Assembly (NCBI GenBank): GCA_022565335.1
Contig: JAIUMY010000031.1
Coordinates: 1-33,327 of the forward strand
Source of the DNA: Opitutales bacterium
Lineage (GTDB): Bacteria; Verrucomicrobiota; Verrucomicrobiia; Opitutales; T3Sed10-336
Reading direction: 5' to 3'
DNA length: 33,327 bases
Below are positions 26,172 through 33,327 of this stretch, piece after piece. The notes below the pieces were generated by a model. That model made no database searches. It was given only the letters and a program-made list of their open reading frames with translations, and was not told the origin of the DNA. The position numbers and the translations under genes were made by a program. Every line of letters begins with the position of its first letter. The stretch's first letter is position 1.

Positions 26172-27659
26172 ATGTTTCTCTTTTTTGCAAGTGGCCAGTG
26201 GCTGGTTTACCTTTGGGAAATCCTTTGGTACACCTTGGCTGGCTTCGGTGGCTTGGCGATTCTCCTGGTCGCCTCCGGCCATGTCATTTTAAATAAAAGG
26301 GAAACCAGTGCGGCCATCGGTTGGATTGGGGTAATGTGGCTCCAGCCCCTGCTTGGGCCTATTCTTTATCTTTTCTTCGGGATCAACCGAATACGCCGCA
26401 AGGCCTTCCGCGCTTCACCAGAAGCGATCACCCCAACCATCAATCTGCCTCATACCGGAAGTGCATGTTCAGTGGAGCAGATGAGAGGGCTGATTCCTCC
26501 GGAAAAACTTCACCTGCTCGACCTGGCCGAGTTCGCCAACAATATCATTAGTCGCCCCCTCCTGGAGGGGAATGCCATAAAGCCTCTCATTTGTGGAGAC
26601 GAAGCTTATCCAAGGATGCTCGAGGCCATTGAAGGCGCGCAAAAAACCATCACCTTGACCACTTATATCTTCGCCAACGACCAAACCGGCGAAAAGTTCC
26701 TCGATGCCCTGGCCGCCGCAGTCCAAAGAGGGGTTCACGTCAGAGTCTTAATTGATGCCGTGGGGGCCCGTTATTCCTTTCCCTCCATCCTCCGTAAAAT
26801 GCGCCGACGCAAAATCCCCTGTGCGCGCTTCATGCCCTCTTTGGTTCCCTGGAGAATGCCTTATTTGAACCTGCGCTCTCACCGGAAAATTCTCGTGGTG
26901 GACGGCCTGCAGGCCTTTACCGGTGGAATGAATATCGCCTCCGGAAATGTTCATCGCCTTAAACCCGCACACCTGATTTCCGATATTCACTTTCACGTGG
27001 AAGGCCCACTGGTCACTTCCCTGCAGGATGTTTTCTCCGACGACTGGTATTTTGTCACCCGGGAAAAGCTTAGCGGTCCCGAATGGTTTCCAGAGCCCAC
27101 CCACCGGGGTAATACCCTGGCCCGCGGCATTACCGACGGCCCTGACGAAAACTATGATAGTTTGCGCATGCTTCTGCTGGGTGCCATTGGTATCGCCAAG
27201 CACTCCATTCGTATTGCCACCCCCTACTTTTTACCGGACCGCACCCTCATCAGTGCGCTCAATACGGCGGTCATGCGTGGCGTTAGGGTCGATATTTTGA
27301 TCCCCGACCAAAACAATCTGACCTTCGTCGATTGGGCCTGCCAGTCGAACATCCAGGATCTGGTACAGTGGGGATGCCGGGTTTGGCGATCAGCCCCGCC
27401 TTTTGATCACAGTAAACTCATGCTGATCGACGACTACTGGTCGCTTATCGGATCGGCGAATTGGGATCCCCGCAGTTTAAATTTAAATTTCGAATTCAAT
27501 GTCGAGTGTTACGACTCCCAATTAGCCCGTAAGCTTGGGGAAATTTTTGAAGACAAACGCGCCACCGCCGAAATGGTAACGATTCGAAGCGTTCTCGACC
27601 GTCCCTTGGTCCTGCGTCTGCGCAACGGGTTGGCCCGCCTTTTTAGCCCGTATCTGTAA
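26172..27659 (+). CDS. cls: Cardiolipin synthase (phospholipase D family)
   Basis: A 495-residue membrane enzyme that condenses two phosphatidylglycerol molecules (ClsA type) to cardiolipin. Two N-terminal membrane segments are visible ('GGLAILLVASGHVIL' and 'AAIGWIGVMWLQPLLGPILY'), followed by two PLD HKD motifs: 'SHRKILVVDG' with H237 and 'FDHSKLMLIDD' with H413. Each lies in its usual context ('FTGGMNI' and 'IGSANWDPRSL'). The length fits ClsA (about 480-500). It begins directly after the stop codon of the OB-HD gene with no Shine-Dalgarno, so translation is probably coupled. Confidence 0.94.
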   Translation: MFLFFASGQWLVYLWEILWYTLAGFGGLAILLVASGHVILNKRETSAAIGWIGVMWLQPLLGPILYLFFGINRIRRKAFRASPEAITPTINLPHTGSACSVEQMRGLIPPEKLHLLDLAEFANNIISRPLLEGNAIKPLICGDEAYPRMLEAIEGAQKTITLTTYIFANDQTGEKFLDALAAAVQRGVHVRVLIDAVGARYSFPSILRKMRRRKIPCARFMPSLVPWRMPYLNLRSHRKILVVDGLQAFTGGMNIASGNVHRLKPAHLISDIHFHVEGPLVTSLQDVFSDDWYFVTREKLSGPEWFPEPTHRGNTLARGITDGPDENYDSLRMLLLGAIGIAKHSIRIATPYFLPDRTLISALNTAVMRGVRVDILIPDQNNLTFVDWACQSNIQDLVQWGCRVWRSAPPFDHSKLMLIDDYWSLIGSANWDPRSLNLNFEFNVECYDSQLARKLGEIFEDKRATAEMVTIRSVLDRPLVLRLRNGLARLFSPYL

Positions 27660-27679
27660 TCAGAAAGACTCCGGAAGGA

Positions 27680-27979
27680 TCAGAAATATCGTTCCAAAAG
27701 GGTTTTGGTAATCTCTTCCCACTCCTCGGCAAAGTCTCCTCTAGGCGCTTTTTGGCCAGCCCGGGTATACCAAAATTCAGCATTCCCAAGGTCTCCTTCC
27801 TTGCGGTGCAAGTACCCATGAACCCAAGCCGCTTCCGGGATTTTCTTACCCAACACCTGTTCGTGTGCCTTTTCCCACTCACCCTTTCGCTCCCAGAACA
27901 AGGACTGCAAGGCATCCGCCCAGGACTTTTCCGGGGTGTCACAAGTTTCAACGCACTGACAAAACTCTTCAAAATTCAT
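27680..27979 (-). CDS. Small conserved protein of unknown function
   Basis: 99 residues from the ATG at 27977-27979. The segment 'AAWVHGYLHRKEGDLGNAEFWYTRAG' near residues 49-75 is one I have seen in small conserved bacterial proteins (W-x-H-x-Y-L-H-R-x-E-G-D-x-x-N-A-x-Y-W-Y-x-R-A). The N-terminal part is acidic with paired Cys (CQCVETC). No signal or membrane segment is seen. It is convergent with cls, 20 nt apart. A longer ORF in another frame over the same place is a shadow. Confidence 0.7.
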   Translation of the reverse strand: MNFEEFCQCVETCDTPEKSWADALQSLFWERKGEWEKAHEQVLGKKIPEAAWVHGYLHRKEGDLGNAEFWYTRAGQKAPRGDFAEEWEEITKTLLERYF

Positions 27980-28106
27980 CGAAGGAAATCTTAACAGATT
28001 TACGCGCTTTTGGCGAATAATTTATTTATTACCCTAAAGAAGTGCCAAAAGGTATTTTGCCTGAGGGGAAGACTGGGACAAATCCTGTCCCGTCGAAGCA
28101 CCTTGT

Positions 28107-29294
28107 TCAATTCCTCGGGAAAGCCAATACCTCCTCGGCCATGGGAGGAATCTGTATGCGGCGAAGTTCCAAGTCTTCCAACATTTCTTCCCAATCGGGA
28201 GGCCCTTCCATTTCGATAGTGGAAAATAAAGGAAGCTTGGGCCAATTCCCGGATTTTTCATATTCAACGCCCTTTTCCTCAGCAAAAAGCCAAGCGGTGT
28301 ATTTGACCGGCTCATTTTCTCCCAATAAAATATCAACCTTATAGTTGCGACCAGCTTCCATACGAATCCAATCACTAGTCCGAGACCCTCTGGCGCGGTC
28401 ATTGGTTCGGGGAATTAGTCCGTGGACCTGCTCCCCGTGGTAACGCGAATCCGTAAGTTTTTTCAATCCTCCATCGACCACGATCTCGCCATCAATAGCC
28501 ACCACCAAATGGTCGTCGGCAAAAGCGGTGAACCGAAACTCCCCACTGCGGGGTGGCGAAATCGTTCCCTCATAGTGAATGGCCCAATACAATCCACCTC
28601 CCTTGACTTTCACTACATCCTCCATGTCATAAGCCTGCGGACCCAGTCGGAAAGGCATGGTCGGGTGCGCAATAAAGGAAACCGAGCGATCGTCCGGGGC
28701 CCGGAGAAACTGTCGGTCCAAAACCCGGCGATCAAACCCTCTCTCAACAAATCCCTCCCGAAGAATGCGCATTCCCTTTTGCCGGGCTGAATTGTTCGCT
28801 CCACTAATCCCGGTGGAATCACCGTCGGGATCCTGCTGCAAATCATAAAAGGCTCCACTGAGCAAAAAATCACTTTCCTCGGTCGCCCCGAAAACGCTTC
28901 CCCAGGAACCCCGGGGAGCGGCCTGCGTAAAAGCCACCCGATCCGCAGCAGTCGTCGGCACGGTGGGCGTAGGAGGGGTCGGCACCGCCTGGGTATCGGC
29001 GACAATCTCCGGCAAAGTCACATCGTGGAGAGGATCCACCGTCAGGCGGTCCAGATCAATTTCCACCTCGGGCTGCACTTCCGTTACTTCGACCTCTTCC
29101 ATAACTTCCTGGGGAGCCTCCATTTCCTCACCCTGCTCCATGGCCACTTCCATGCCGGGATCACCCTCTTGCACATAACGATAAACCGTCCAAAGGCCCA
29201 ATAAGATCAGGAGGACAAAGTGGACGATGATAGAAATCAGGATGGCCAGCGACAATCGCTTGCCTACCATTCGGGATAAGGGGTTACTGGTCAT
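28107..29294 (-). CDS. TonB-like membrane-anchored protein with PA14-like domain
   Basis: 395 residues. A cytoplasmic basic start is followed by one membrane helix (LAILISIIVHFVLLILLGLW), in the style of TonB/energy-transducer N-termini ('IVHFVLLILL'). A long acidic/Pro-rich periplasmic linker follows (residues ~45-120, Glu/Val-rich then PTPPTPTVPTT). The second half contains 'LYWAIHYEGTISPPRSGEFR' and 'FTAFADDHLVVAIDGEIVVDGG', a pattern close to PA14 domains that bind carbohydrate. No TonB C-terminal domain is seen. It may connect the inner membrane with a surface or peptidoglycan ligand; this is inference. Confidence 0.7.
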   Translation of the reverse strand: MTSNPLSRMVGKRLSLAILISIIVHFVLLILLGLWTVYRYVQEGDPGMEVAMEQGEEMEAPQEVMEEVEVTEVQPEVEIDLDRLTVDPLHDVTLPEIVADTQAVPTPPTPTVPTTAADRVAFTQAAPRGSWGSVFGATEESDFLLSGAFYDLQQDPDGDSTGISGANNSARQKGMRILREGFVERGFDRRVLDRQFLRAPDDRSVSFIAHPTMPFRLGPQAYDMEDVVKVKGGGLYWAIHYEGTISPPRSGEFRFTAFADDHLVVAIDGEIVVDGGLKKLTDSRYHGEQVHGLIPRTNDRARGSRTSDWIRMEAGRNYKVDILLGENEPVKYTAWLFAEEKGVEYEKSGNWPKLPLFSTIEMEGPPDWEEMLEDLELRRIQIPPMAEEVLAFPRN

Positions 29295-29339
29295 GGGAAT
29301 AAGGGGGAAGATCAGTTAAACTTGGAATTCTATCTAAAA

Positions 29340-29368
29340 AACTAATCGAAAAGGGTCGATTGAGTCAA
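29340..29368 (-). promoter_or_regulatory. Candidate promoter for the PA14-like gene
   Basis: On the minus strand, TTGACT (29368-29363), a 17-nt spacer and TTAGTT (29345-29340), with the start codon at 29294. The -35 is good and the -10 is moderate. The 29295-29440 gap shows nothing else. Confidence 0.35.
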
Positions 29369-29440
29369 ATCCTAAAATCTTTTACCAAAGGCCCCCCGCA
29401 AAGGATGTTTCCGGTGAACCCCGACAAACGGAATTTTCTC

Positions 29441-31003
29441 CTAACCCCTCCGGCGCGAATGACTGACCAAAGCCTCTACCAATGCCTCAATGGAGGGGTT
29501 TTCCAAGGAAATGCCCGCCGTCAGCCCTTTCCCTTTGAGGGTCTCCGAGGTTCGGGGACCAAAGGAAACCGGTTGAGGCGTCCGTGCTCCCTCCCGGGGG
29601 AGGAAATCCCCTACTCGTTCAGTAAAAGACTCCACCGCCGACGAACTGGTGAAAACCATATAATCCGCCCCCCCTTGCCGGAAGTCCTCCAAGGCCGGAA
29701 TTTCAGAAAGATCCGTGGGGCTGGTTTCATAGAGCTCCAAACGATCCACGATCGCCCGGCCTTCCTCACGCAGTCTTTCCTCAAGCACTTTTCCACCGAG
29801 ATTACCGGTAACCACCAAAATCCCGTAACTATCGAGATCATTTTCGGCCATCATCGCCTCCACCAAAGAATCCCCGGTCGCCACCGGCGGAATGACATCC
29901 ACCGCCAGATGATACCCGCGAACCACCTCCGCCGTCCCCTCGCCTACCGCCGCAATGCGCACTGCTCCCAACGCCCGGAGATCGGAGAAGTGCTCCAAAA
30001 AACGCCGGAAAAAAATCTCCGCCCCTATGCGGCTGGAAAAAACGAGCCAATCATACGTCCCAAAGGTCTCCATCACTTCCGGCCAGACTTTGGTATTGGG
30101 CAAGGGCGAGATTTTGATCAAAGGCAACTCCAGGACCTCCGCCCCCTGTTCCTCGAGCAAAGGCTTGAGGCGCCCCTGCCCTTCCCGGTTACGCGTTATG
30201 GCCACTCTCGCACCGCTCAACGGACGATGGCTATGCCAATCGATTTCCTCCGCCCAACGGACCGTTTCACCAATCAAAATCATCGCCGGTGGGCCAATGT
30301 TTTCCGCGGACACCAAATCCGGCAAGTGCTGCAATTCACCCCGTACCGAGCGCTGCTGCGGCCAGGTGGCGGATTGAATCACCGTAGCCGGGGTCGTGGG
30401 AGACCGGCCACCGTCAATCAGGCGCCGGGTAATCTCCGGAAGATTCCCCATACCCATATAAATGCAAAGGGTCGCCGTCGACCCTCCCCAATACTCCCAG
30501 TCGATGACCATTTCCGCCTTTAAGGGATCCTCATGTCCGGTCAGAAAAACCACCGAGGAGGAAGTGTTCCGCTCGGTCAGGGGAACCCCGGAATAAGCCG
30601 CCGCCGCAACCGCCGCCGTTACCCCGGGAACGATACCAAACGGGATTCCCTCGCCGGCCAGCAGTTTCGCTTCCTCCGCGCCCCGCCCATAGACCAGCGG
30701 ATCGCCCCCCTTCAGTCGCACCGTCCGCTTCCCCTCGCGGGCCTTTTGCACGAGCAATTGACAAATCTCCTCCTGCGGCAGGGAGTGACGTCCCGCTTCT
30801 TTGCCCACAAAAATTCGTTCACATCCCGGCGGGGCCAGCGACAGAATTCCCGGATGGACCAATTTGTCATAAACCAGAACCTCCGCTTCCTCAATCCTGG
30901 CCGCACCCATACGAGTTAGCAGACCCGGGTCGCCCGGGCCCGCTCCCACCAGCCAGACGGTGGGGAGATTTTTGCGTGTCTTTTCTTCAGCCGACAATGT
31001 CAT
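29441..31003 (-). CDS. cobA-hemD: Fused uroporphyrinogen-III C-methyltransferase / uroporphyrinogen-III synthase
   Basis: A 520-residue bifunctional enzyme. Residues ~13-255 are the SAM-dependent methyltransferase CobA/SUMT: 'VWLVGAGPGDPGLLT', 'VRLKGGDPLVYGRG', 'GIVPGVTAAVAAAAYSGVPL' and 'TLCIYMGM'. It makes precorrin-2 on the way to siroheme and cobalamin. Residues ~262-515 are HemD, which cyclises hydroxymethylbilane to uroporphyrinogen III ('VAITRNREGQGRLKPLLEEQ', 'YDWLVFSSRIGAEIFF', 'DYMVFTSSSAVESF'). The dehydrogenase/ferrochelatase part of CysG is absent. Siroheme would serve sulfite reductase, consistent with the cysH gene in this window. It lies 30 nt downstream of the gdhA locus on the same strand. 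Confidence 0.94.
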   Translation of the reverse strand: MTLSAEEKTRKNLPTVWLVGAGPGDPGLLTRMGAARIEEAEVLVYDKLVHPGILSLAPPGCERIFVGKEAGRHSLPQEEICQLLVQKAREGKRTVRLKGGDPLVYGRGAEEAKLLAGEGIPFGIVPGVTAAVAAAAYSGVPLTERNTSSSVVFLTGHEDPLKAEMVIDWEYWGGSTATLCIYMGMGNLPEITRRLIDGGRSPTTPATVIQSATWPQQRSVRGELQHLPDLVSAENIGPPAMILIGETVRWAEEIDWHSHRPLSGARVAITRNREGQGRLKPLLEEQGAEVLELPLIKISPLPNTKVWPEVMETFGTYDWLVFSSRIGAEIFFRRFLEHFSDLRALGAVRIAAVGEGTAEVVRGYHLAVDVIPPVATGDSLVEAMMAENDLDSYGILVVTGNLGGKVLEERLREEGRAIVDRLELYETSPTDLSEIPALEDFRQGGADYMVFTSSSAVESFTERVGDFLPREGARTPQPVSFGPRTSETLKGKGLTAGISLENPSIEALVEALVSHSRRRG

Positions 31004-31033
31004 TTCCTATTTCTTCGCCAAAGGACCGATTCT

Positions 31034-32443
31034 TCAAGGGAAAATTCCGTGATCCTGGTAGCTTTGGGCCACTTTCTCGATGGATTTCAAAAAGGCTGCC
31101 GTCCGTAAATCGGGAAGATCCCGCATTCGCCAGAATTCATAAATCTTATCAAAAGCCCGGTTCATCGTTTCCTCCAGGGCAGCCACCACCAAGCGCAACT
31201 CATCGGGGCCGTGAATCAATTCCTGCCGACGGTCCGCCGCCAGGGTTTGCCCCGTCAAGGTTTCCATCGCAGTGATCATTTCCCGGTTCACCATTTCCTC
31301 GTGTCGCGAAATCATGCGGTCAAAACTCACCCCGGACCGGTTTTTCAACCATTCAAAATAGGAAACGGTTACTCCCCCCGCATTGAGATAGAGGTCAGGA
31401 ATCACCAGGATGCCCTTCTGCCGCAAAATCTCATCCCCGTCCCGGTCAACCGGGCCATTGGCCGCCTCGGCCACAATTTTCGCCTGTATGCGGGGAGCAT
31501 TTTCCGCGGTAATCTGGTTTTCCAAAGCCGCCGGAAGTAGAATGTCGCAGGCCTCCTCCAAAACGTCTCCCCGGTCCCGATTCTCCGCCCCGGGAAAATT
31601 CATGATCGATCCCGTTTGCTGGCGTTGCCGGAGCAAGGCCTCGACATCAATCCCGTCGGGTGAATAAATGCCCCCCTCTTGCTCCTAAACCCCCACGATC
31701 ACCGCGCCACCATCGTTCTGCAAATGCTTTACCGCGTGAAACCCGACCTTCCCCAAACCTTGGAGAATCACCCGCTTTCCGGCCAGACCCGGCGTCAGAC
31801 CCAATTCCGCCGCGAGCTCTTTTTTCTCCAAGGCGACCTTGAGGCCAAAATAAACACCCTGCCCCGTCGCTTGCGTACGCCCGGGAATCCCCTGCATCGA
31901 AAGCGGCTTCCCGGTAACGCAGGCATAGGCACTGCGCTCGTTCATGCAGATATTTTTGTAGGTATCCACGATCAACCCCATTTCCCGTTCGCCGGTACCA
32001 TAATCGGGCGCGGGCACATCGATATCGGGTCCGATAAAGTTCTTCCGGATCAACTCCGCGGTGTAGCGGCGAATCACTCTCTCGCGGAATCCCTCCGATT
32101 CCTTGGCCGGACTAATGCGAACCCCTCCCTTAGCCCCTCCAAAGGGAACCCCGACCAGGGCACATTTATAAGTCATCAAAGCGGCCAGCGCCACGGTCTC
32201 ATTCAGGTTCACCATCCGACTGAAACGAATGCCTCCCTTGGTCGGCAAACGATGGTAACTGTGCTCCGCCCGAAAGGCCTCCACCACCCGGATCTGCCCA
32301 TCATCGCCACGCACCGGAAAACGCATCCGGTAAATGGAATTGCAGGTCTTCACCTGCTTTAAGAGCCCTTTTTCCATCTTGGAAAAAGACGCTGCACGAT
32401 CAAAGTAGGTTGATACGGATTCGAAAAAAGCACCTCGGGACAT
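31034..32443 (-). pseudogene. gdhA: Glutamate dehydrogenase gene interrupted by one in-frame TAG
   Basis: Both halves are in one frame, 470 codons in all, separated only by TAG at 31685-31687 (codon 253). The first half has the family signatures 'RLPTKGGIRFS', 'ALVGVPFGGAKGGV' with the catalytic Lys, and 'DVPAPDYGTGEREMG'. It also has the start of the Rossmann fold, 'VILQGLGKVGFHAV'. The second half continues 'EQEGGIYSPDGIDVEALL', 'EACDILLPAALENQIT', 'VAEAANGP' and 'LYLNAGGVTVSYFEW'. Comparison with Bacillus GDH suggests the TAG replaces a Ser just after the second beta strand of the coenzyme domain. If intact, it would convert glutamate to 2-oxoglutarate and ammonia. Possible causes are a fresh nonsense mutation, a sequencing error, or suppression. 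No other lesion is seen. Confidence 0.82.
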
Positions 32444-32466
32444 TCGGGCACTTTAACAGATATTAT

Positions 32467-32494
32467 TTGCTTATCACCACTTATTTTATAAAAT
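32467..32494 (+). promoter_or_regulatory. Candidate promoter for dps
   Basis: TTGCTT (32467-32472), a 16-nt spacer and TAAAAT (32489-32494; overlapping TATAAA at 32487), with the ATG at 32503. Transcription would start within a few nucleotides of the ATG. The 59-bp gap also has to hold the promoter of the divergent gdhA gene. Confidence 0.4.
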
Positions 32495-32502
32495 GATAGG
32501 TT

Positions 32503-32964
32503 ATGACAGATACCCATACCGCAACATCAAAAAAACTCACCGAAGCCCTGAATTTGGTTTTGGCTGACTCCTACGCCCTCATGGTAAACACCCACAACGC
32601 TCATTGGAATGTTGAGGGACCAGGGTTCTTTGCCCTGCACGCGGCCTTTGAGGAACAGTATACCAATCTCTTCACCGCCATAGATGAGATTGCCGAACGA
32701 ATCCGCGCTCTGGGCGGCTACGCCATGGGCAGTTTGCCCGAATTCTCCGAAACCGCCCGCCTGGATAATCTACAGGCCCCCATGAAGGAAGGTGATTTCG
32801 TGCGAGCCCTGCTTAAGGGAAACGAAAAAACCGTAACCGACGCCAAAATGACCCGGGACCTGGCCGCCGATGAGGAAGACAAGGAAACCGAGGACTTGAT
32901 GATCGAACGAATCACCTATCACGAAAAAACCATCTGGATGCTCAAATCCTTTCTCGGCGGATAA
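32503..32964 (+). CDS. dps: Dps-family ferritin-like protein
   Basis: 153 residues, a four-helix ferritin-like subunit that forms 12-mer cages, oxidises Fe(II) with H2O2 and protects DNA. The ferroxidase residues are in place: H34 in 'NAHWNVEGPGFFALH', H46, E50, D61 and E65 ('AIDEIAERIRALGG'). The N-terminal tail is short (MTDTHTATSKK) with two Lys, so DNA binding through the tail may be weak. The ATG is preceded by a weak AGG six nucleotides upstream. It is followed closely by repeat locus 3. Confidence 0.94.
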   Translation: MTDTHTATSKKLTEALNLVLADSYALMVNTHNAHWNVEGPGFFALHAAFEEQYTNLFTAIDEIAERIRALGGYAMGSLPEFSETARLDNLQAPMKEGDFVRALLKGNEKTVTDAKMTRDLAADEEDKETEDLMIERITYHEKTIWMLKSFLGG

Positions 32965-33327
32965 AAAAGCGCCCCCCAAAGGAGGCCCCGCCTCTCTCAT
33001 TGCGCACAGGGGCGTAAAGCCCCCGTTCGCTTTTTTGCCCAAGCGGGGACCTCGTGTCCCTGCGCGGAGAGCTTCAAGCCAGGCACGTAAAGCCCCCGTT
33101 CCCTTTTTTGCCCAAGCGGGGACCTTGCGTCCCTGCGCGGAGGGCTTCAAGCCAGGGACAAGGCTGCCCGCTCGCTTTTTTGACCCAAGCGGGGACCTCG
33201 TGTCCCTGCGCGGAGAGCTTCAAGCCTGGCACATAAACACACGCCCCACCACACCGCGCGGCCGCTTTCCCTGTCGCGCCGTAGCTTTAGCGAAGGCGGA
33301 AGCGGCTGCGCGGAACACTCCGCCCGC
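32965..33327 (+). repeat. Dispersed hairpin-bearing intergenic repeat, locus 3 (continues past window)
   Basis: The stretch from the dps stop to the right edge is gene-free and repetitive. It holds three hairpins in the same orientation (33043-33063, 33116-33136, 33189-33209) and then the shared tail 'CCCCACCACACCGCGCGGCC' from about 33244. The last bases, 'GCGCGGAACACTCCG', also match locus 1. The first ~45 bp after dps (AAAAAAGCGCCCCCCAAAGG...) could include a terminator but show no clean stem-loop with a T-run. Confidence 0.88.
33014..33232. repeat. 73-bp tandem repeat, three copies
   Basis: Three units with an exact period of 73 bp (the AAGCGGGGAC blocks begin at 33041, 33114 and 33187). 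Each holds a GCCCCCGTTCGCTTTTTTGC-like stretch, one 8-5-8 hairpin, and 'GAGCTTCAAGCC'. The third copy is the most diverged at its start. The same unit occurs once in each of the other two loci. Confidence 0.9.

Noticed and set aside
27660-27679. Bidirectional terminator between cls and the convergent small gene
   Set aside because: The 20-bp gap holds no stem-loop with a T-run on either strand.
29360-30523. 387-codon plus-strand ORF opposite cobA-hemD
   Set aside because: Antisense shadow of a strongly conserved bifunctional enzyme; Arg/Pro/His-rich with no domain.
31679-32362. 227-codon plus-strand ORF opposite gdhA
   Set aside because: Antisense shadow. It covers only the first half of gdhA, and its sequence has no motif.

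Overview
The window looks like part of a chromosome from a Verrucomicrobiota bacterium, probably the Opitutia/Puniceicoccales side. This is inferred from protein style and not from a search. The clues are a secreted protein with the 'GDGVPNLLKYALGLDP' segment typical of verrucomicrobial exported proteins, a DUF5069 protein, a PKD-bearing esterase, many lipoproteins, moderately GC-rich DNA, and few recognisable Shine-Dalgarno sequences. Most of the window is housekeeping. I see no phage, IS transposase, CRISPR array, tRNA gene or defence island.

Layout. 1-4.3 kb, all minus: a secreted esterase with a PKD domain that runs off the left edge, a 600-bp intergenic stretch holding a hairpin-bearing dispersed repeat and a heptamer tandem repeat, a small secreted protein, a perfect 15-bp inverted repeat, and an HDOD signalling protein. 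4.3-7.0 kb, minus: SRP RNA (ffs), dnaX and an RluD-type pseudouridine synthase in one block. 7.1-7.4 kb: a second copy of the repeat. 7.4-11.3 kb: PAPS reductase (minus), then RNase R and a DUF5069 protein (plus). 11.35-16.07 kb, minus: a five-PAS hybrid histidine kinase and a DUF362-like secreted protein. 16.08-27.66 kb, all plus: a TPR lipoprotein, dnaG, rpoD, a small lipoprotein, lipA, an alpha/beta hydrolase, tatA, a PocR-AraC regulator, a pilin-like lipoprotein, a YhaM-type OB-HD nuclease and cardiolipin synthase. 27.68-32.44 kb, minus: a small conserved protein, a TonB-like/PA14-like envelope protein, fused CobA-HemD, and a glutamate dehydrogenase gene broken by one in-frame TAG. 32.5 kb to the end: dps (plus) and a third repeat locus.

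How the genes fit together: ffs/dnaX, dnaG/rpoD and rnr/yhaM-like serve replication, transcription, protein targeting and RNA turnover. cysH and cobA-hemD (siroheme precursor) both serve assimilatory sulfate reduction, though they lie far apart here. tatA, the lipoproteins, cls and the PA14-like protein serve the envelope.

The most notable observations are: (1) an 11-A tract in dnaX at the gamma/tau boundary, with stop codons a few codons away in both alternative frames, which strongly suggests programmed slippage; (2) a DnaG primase that has lost three of the four usual zinc ligands; (3) a single in-frame amber codon in an otherwise intact gdhA; (4) a dispersed intergenic element built on an invariant 8-5-8 hairpin, present seven times at three loci; and (5) several genes whose best -10 hexamer lies only 6-10 nt before the start codon, suggesting leaderless or near-leaderless mRNAs.
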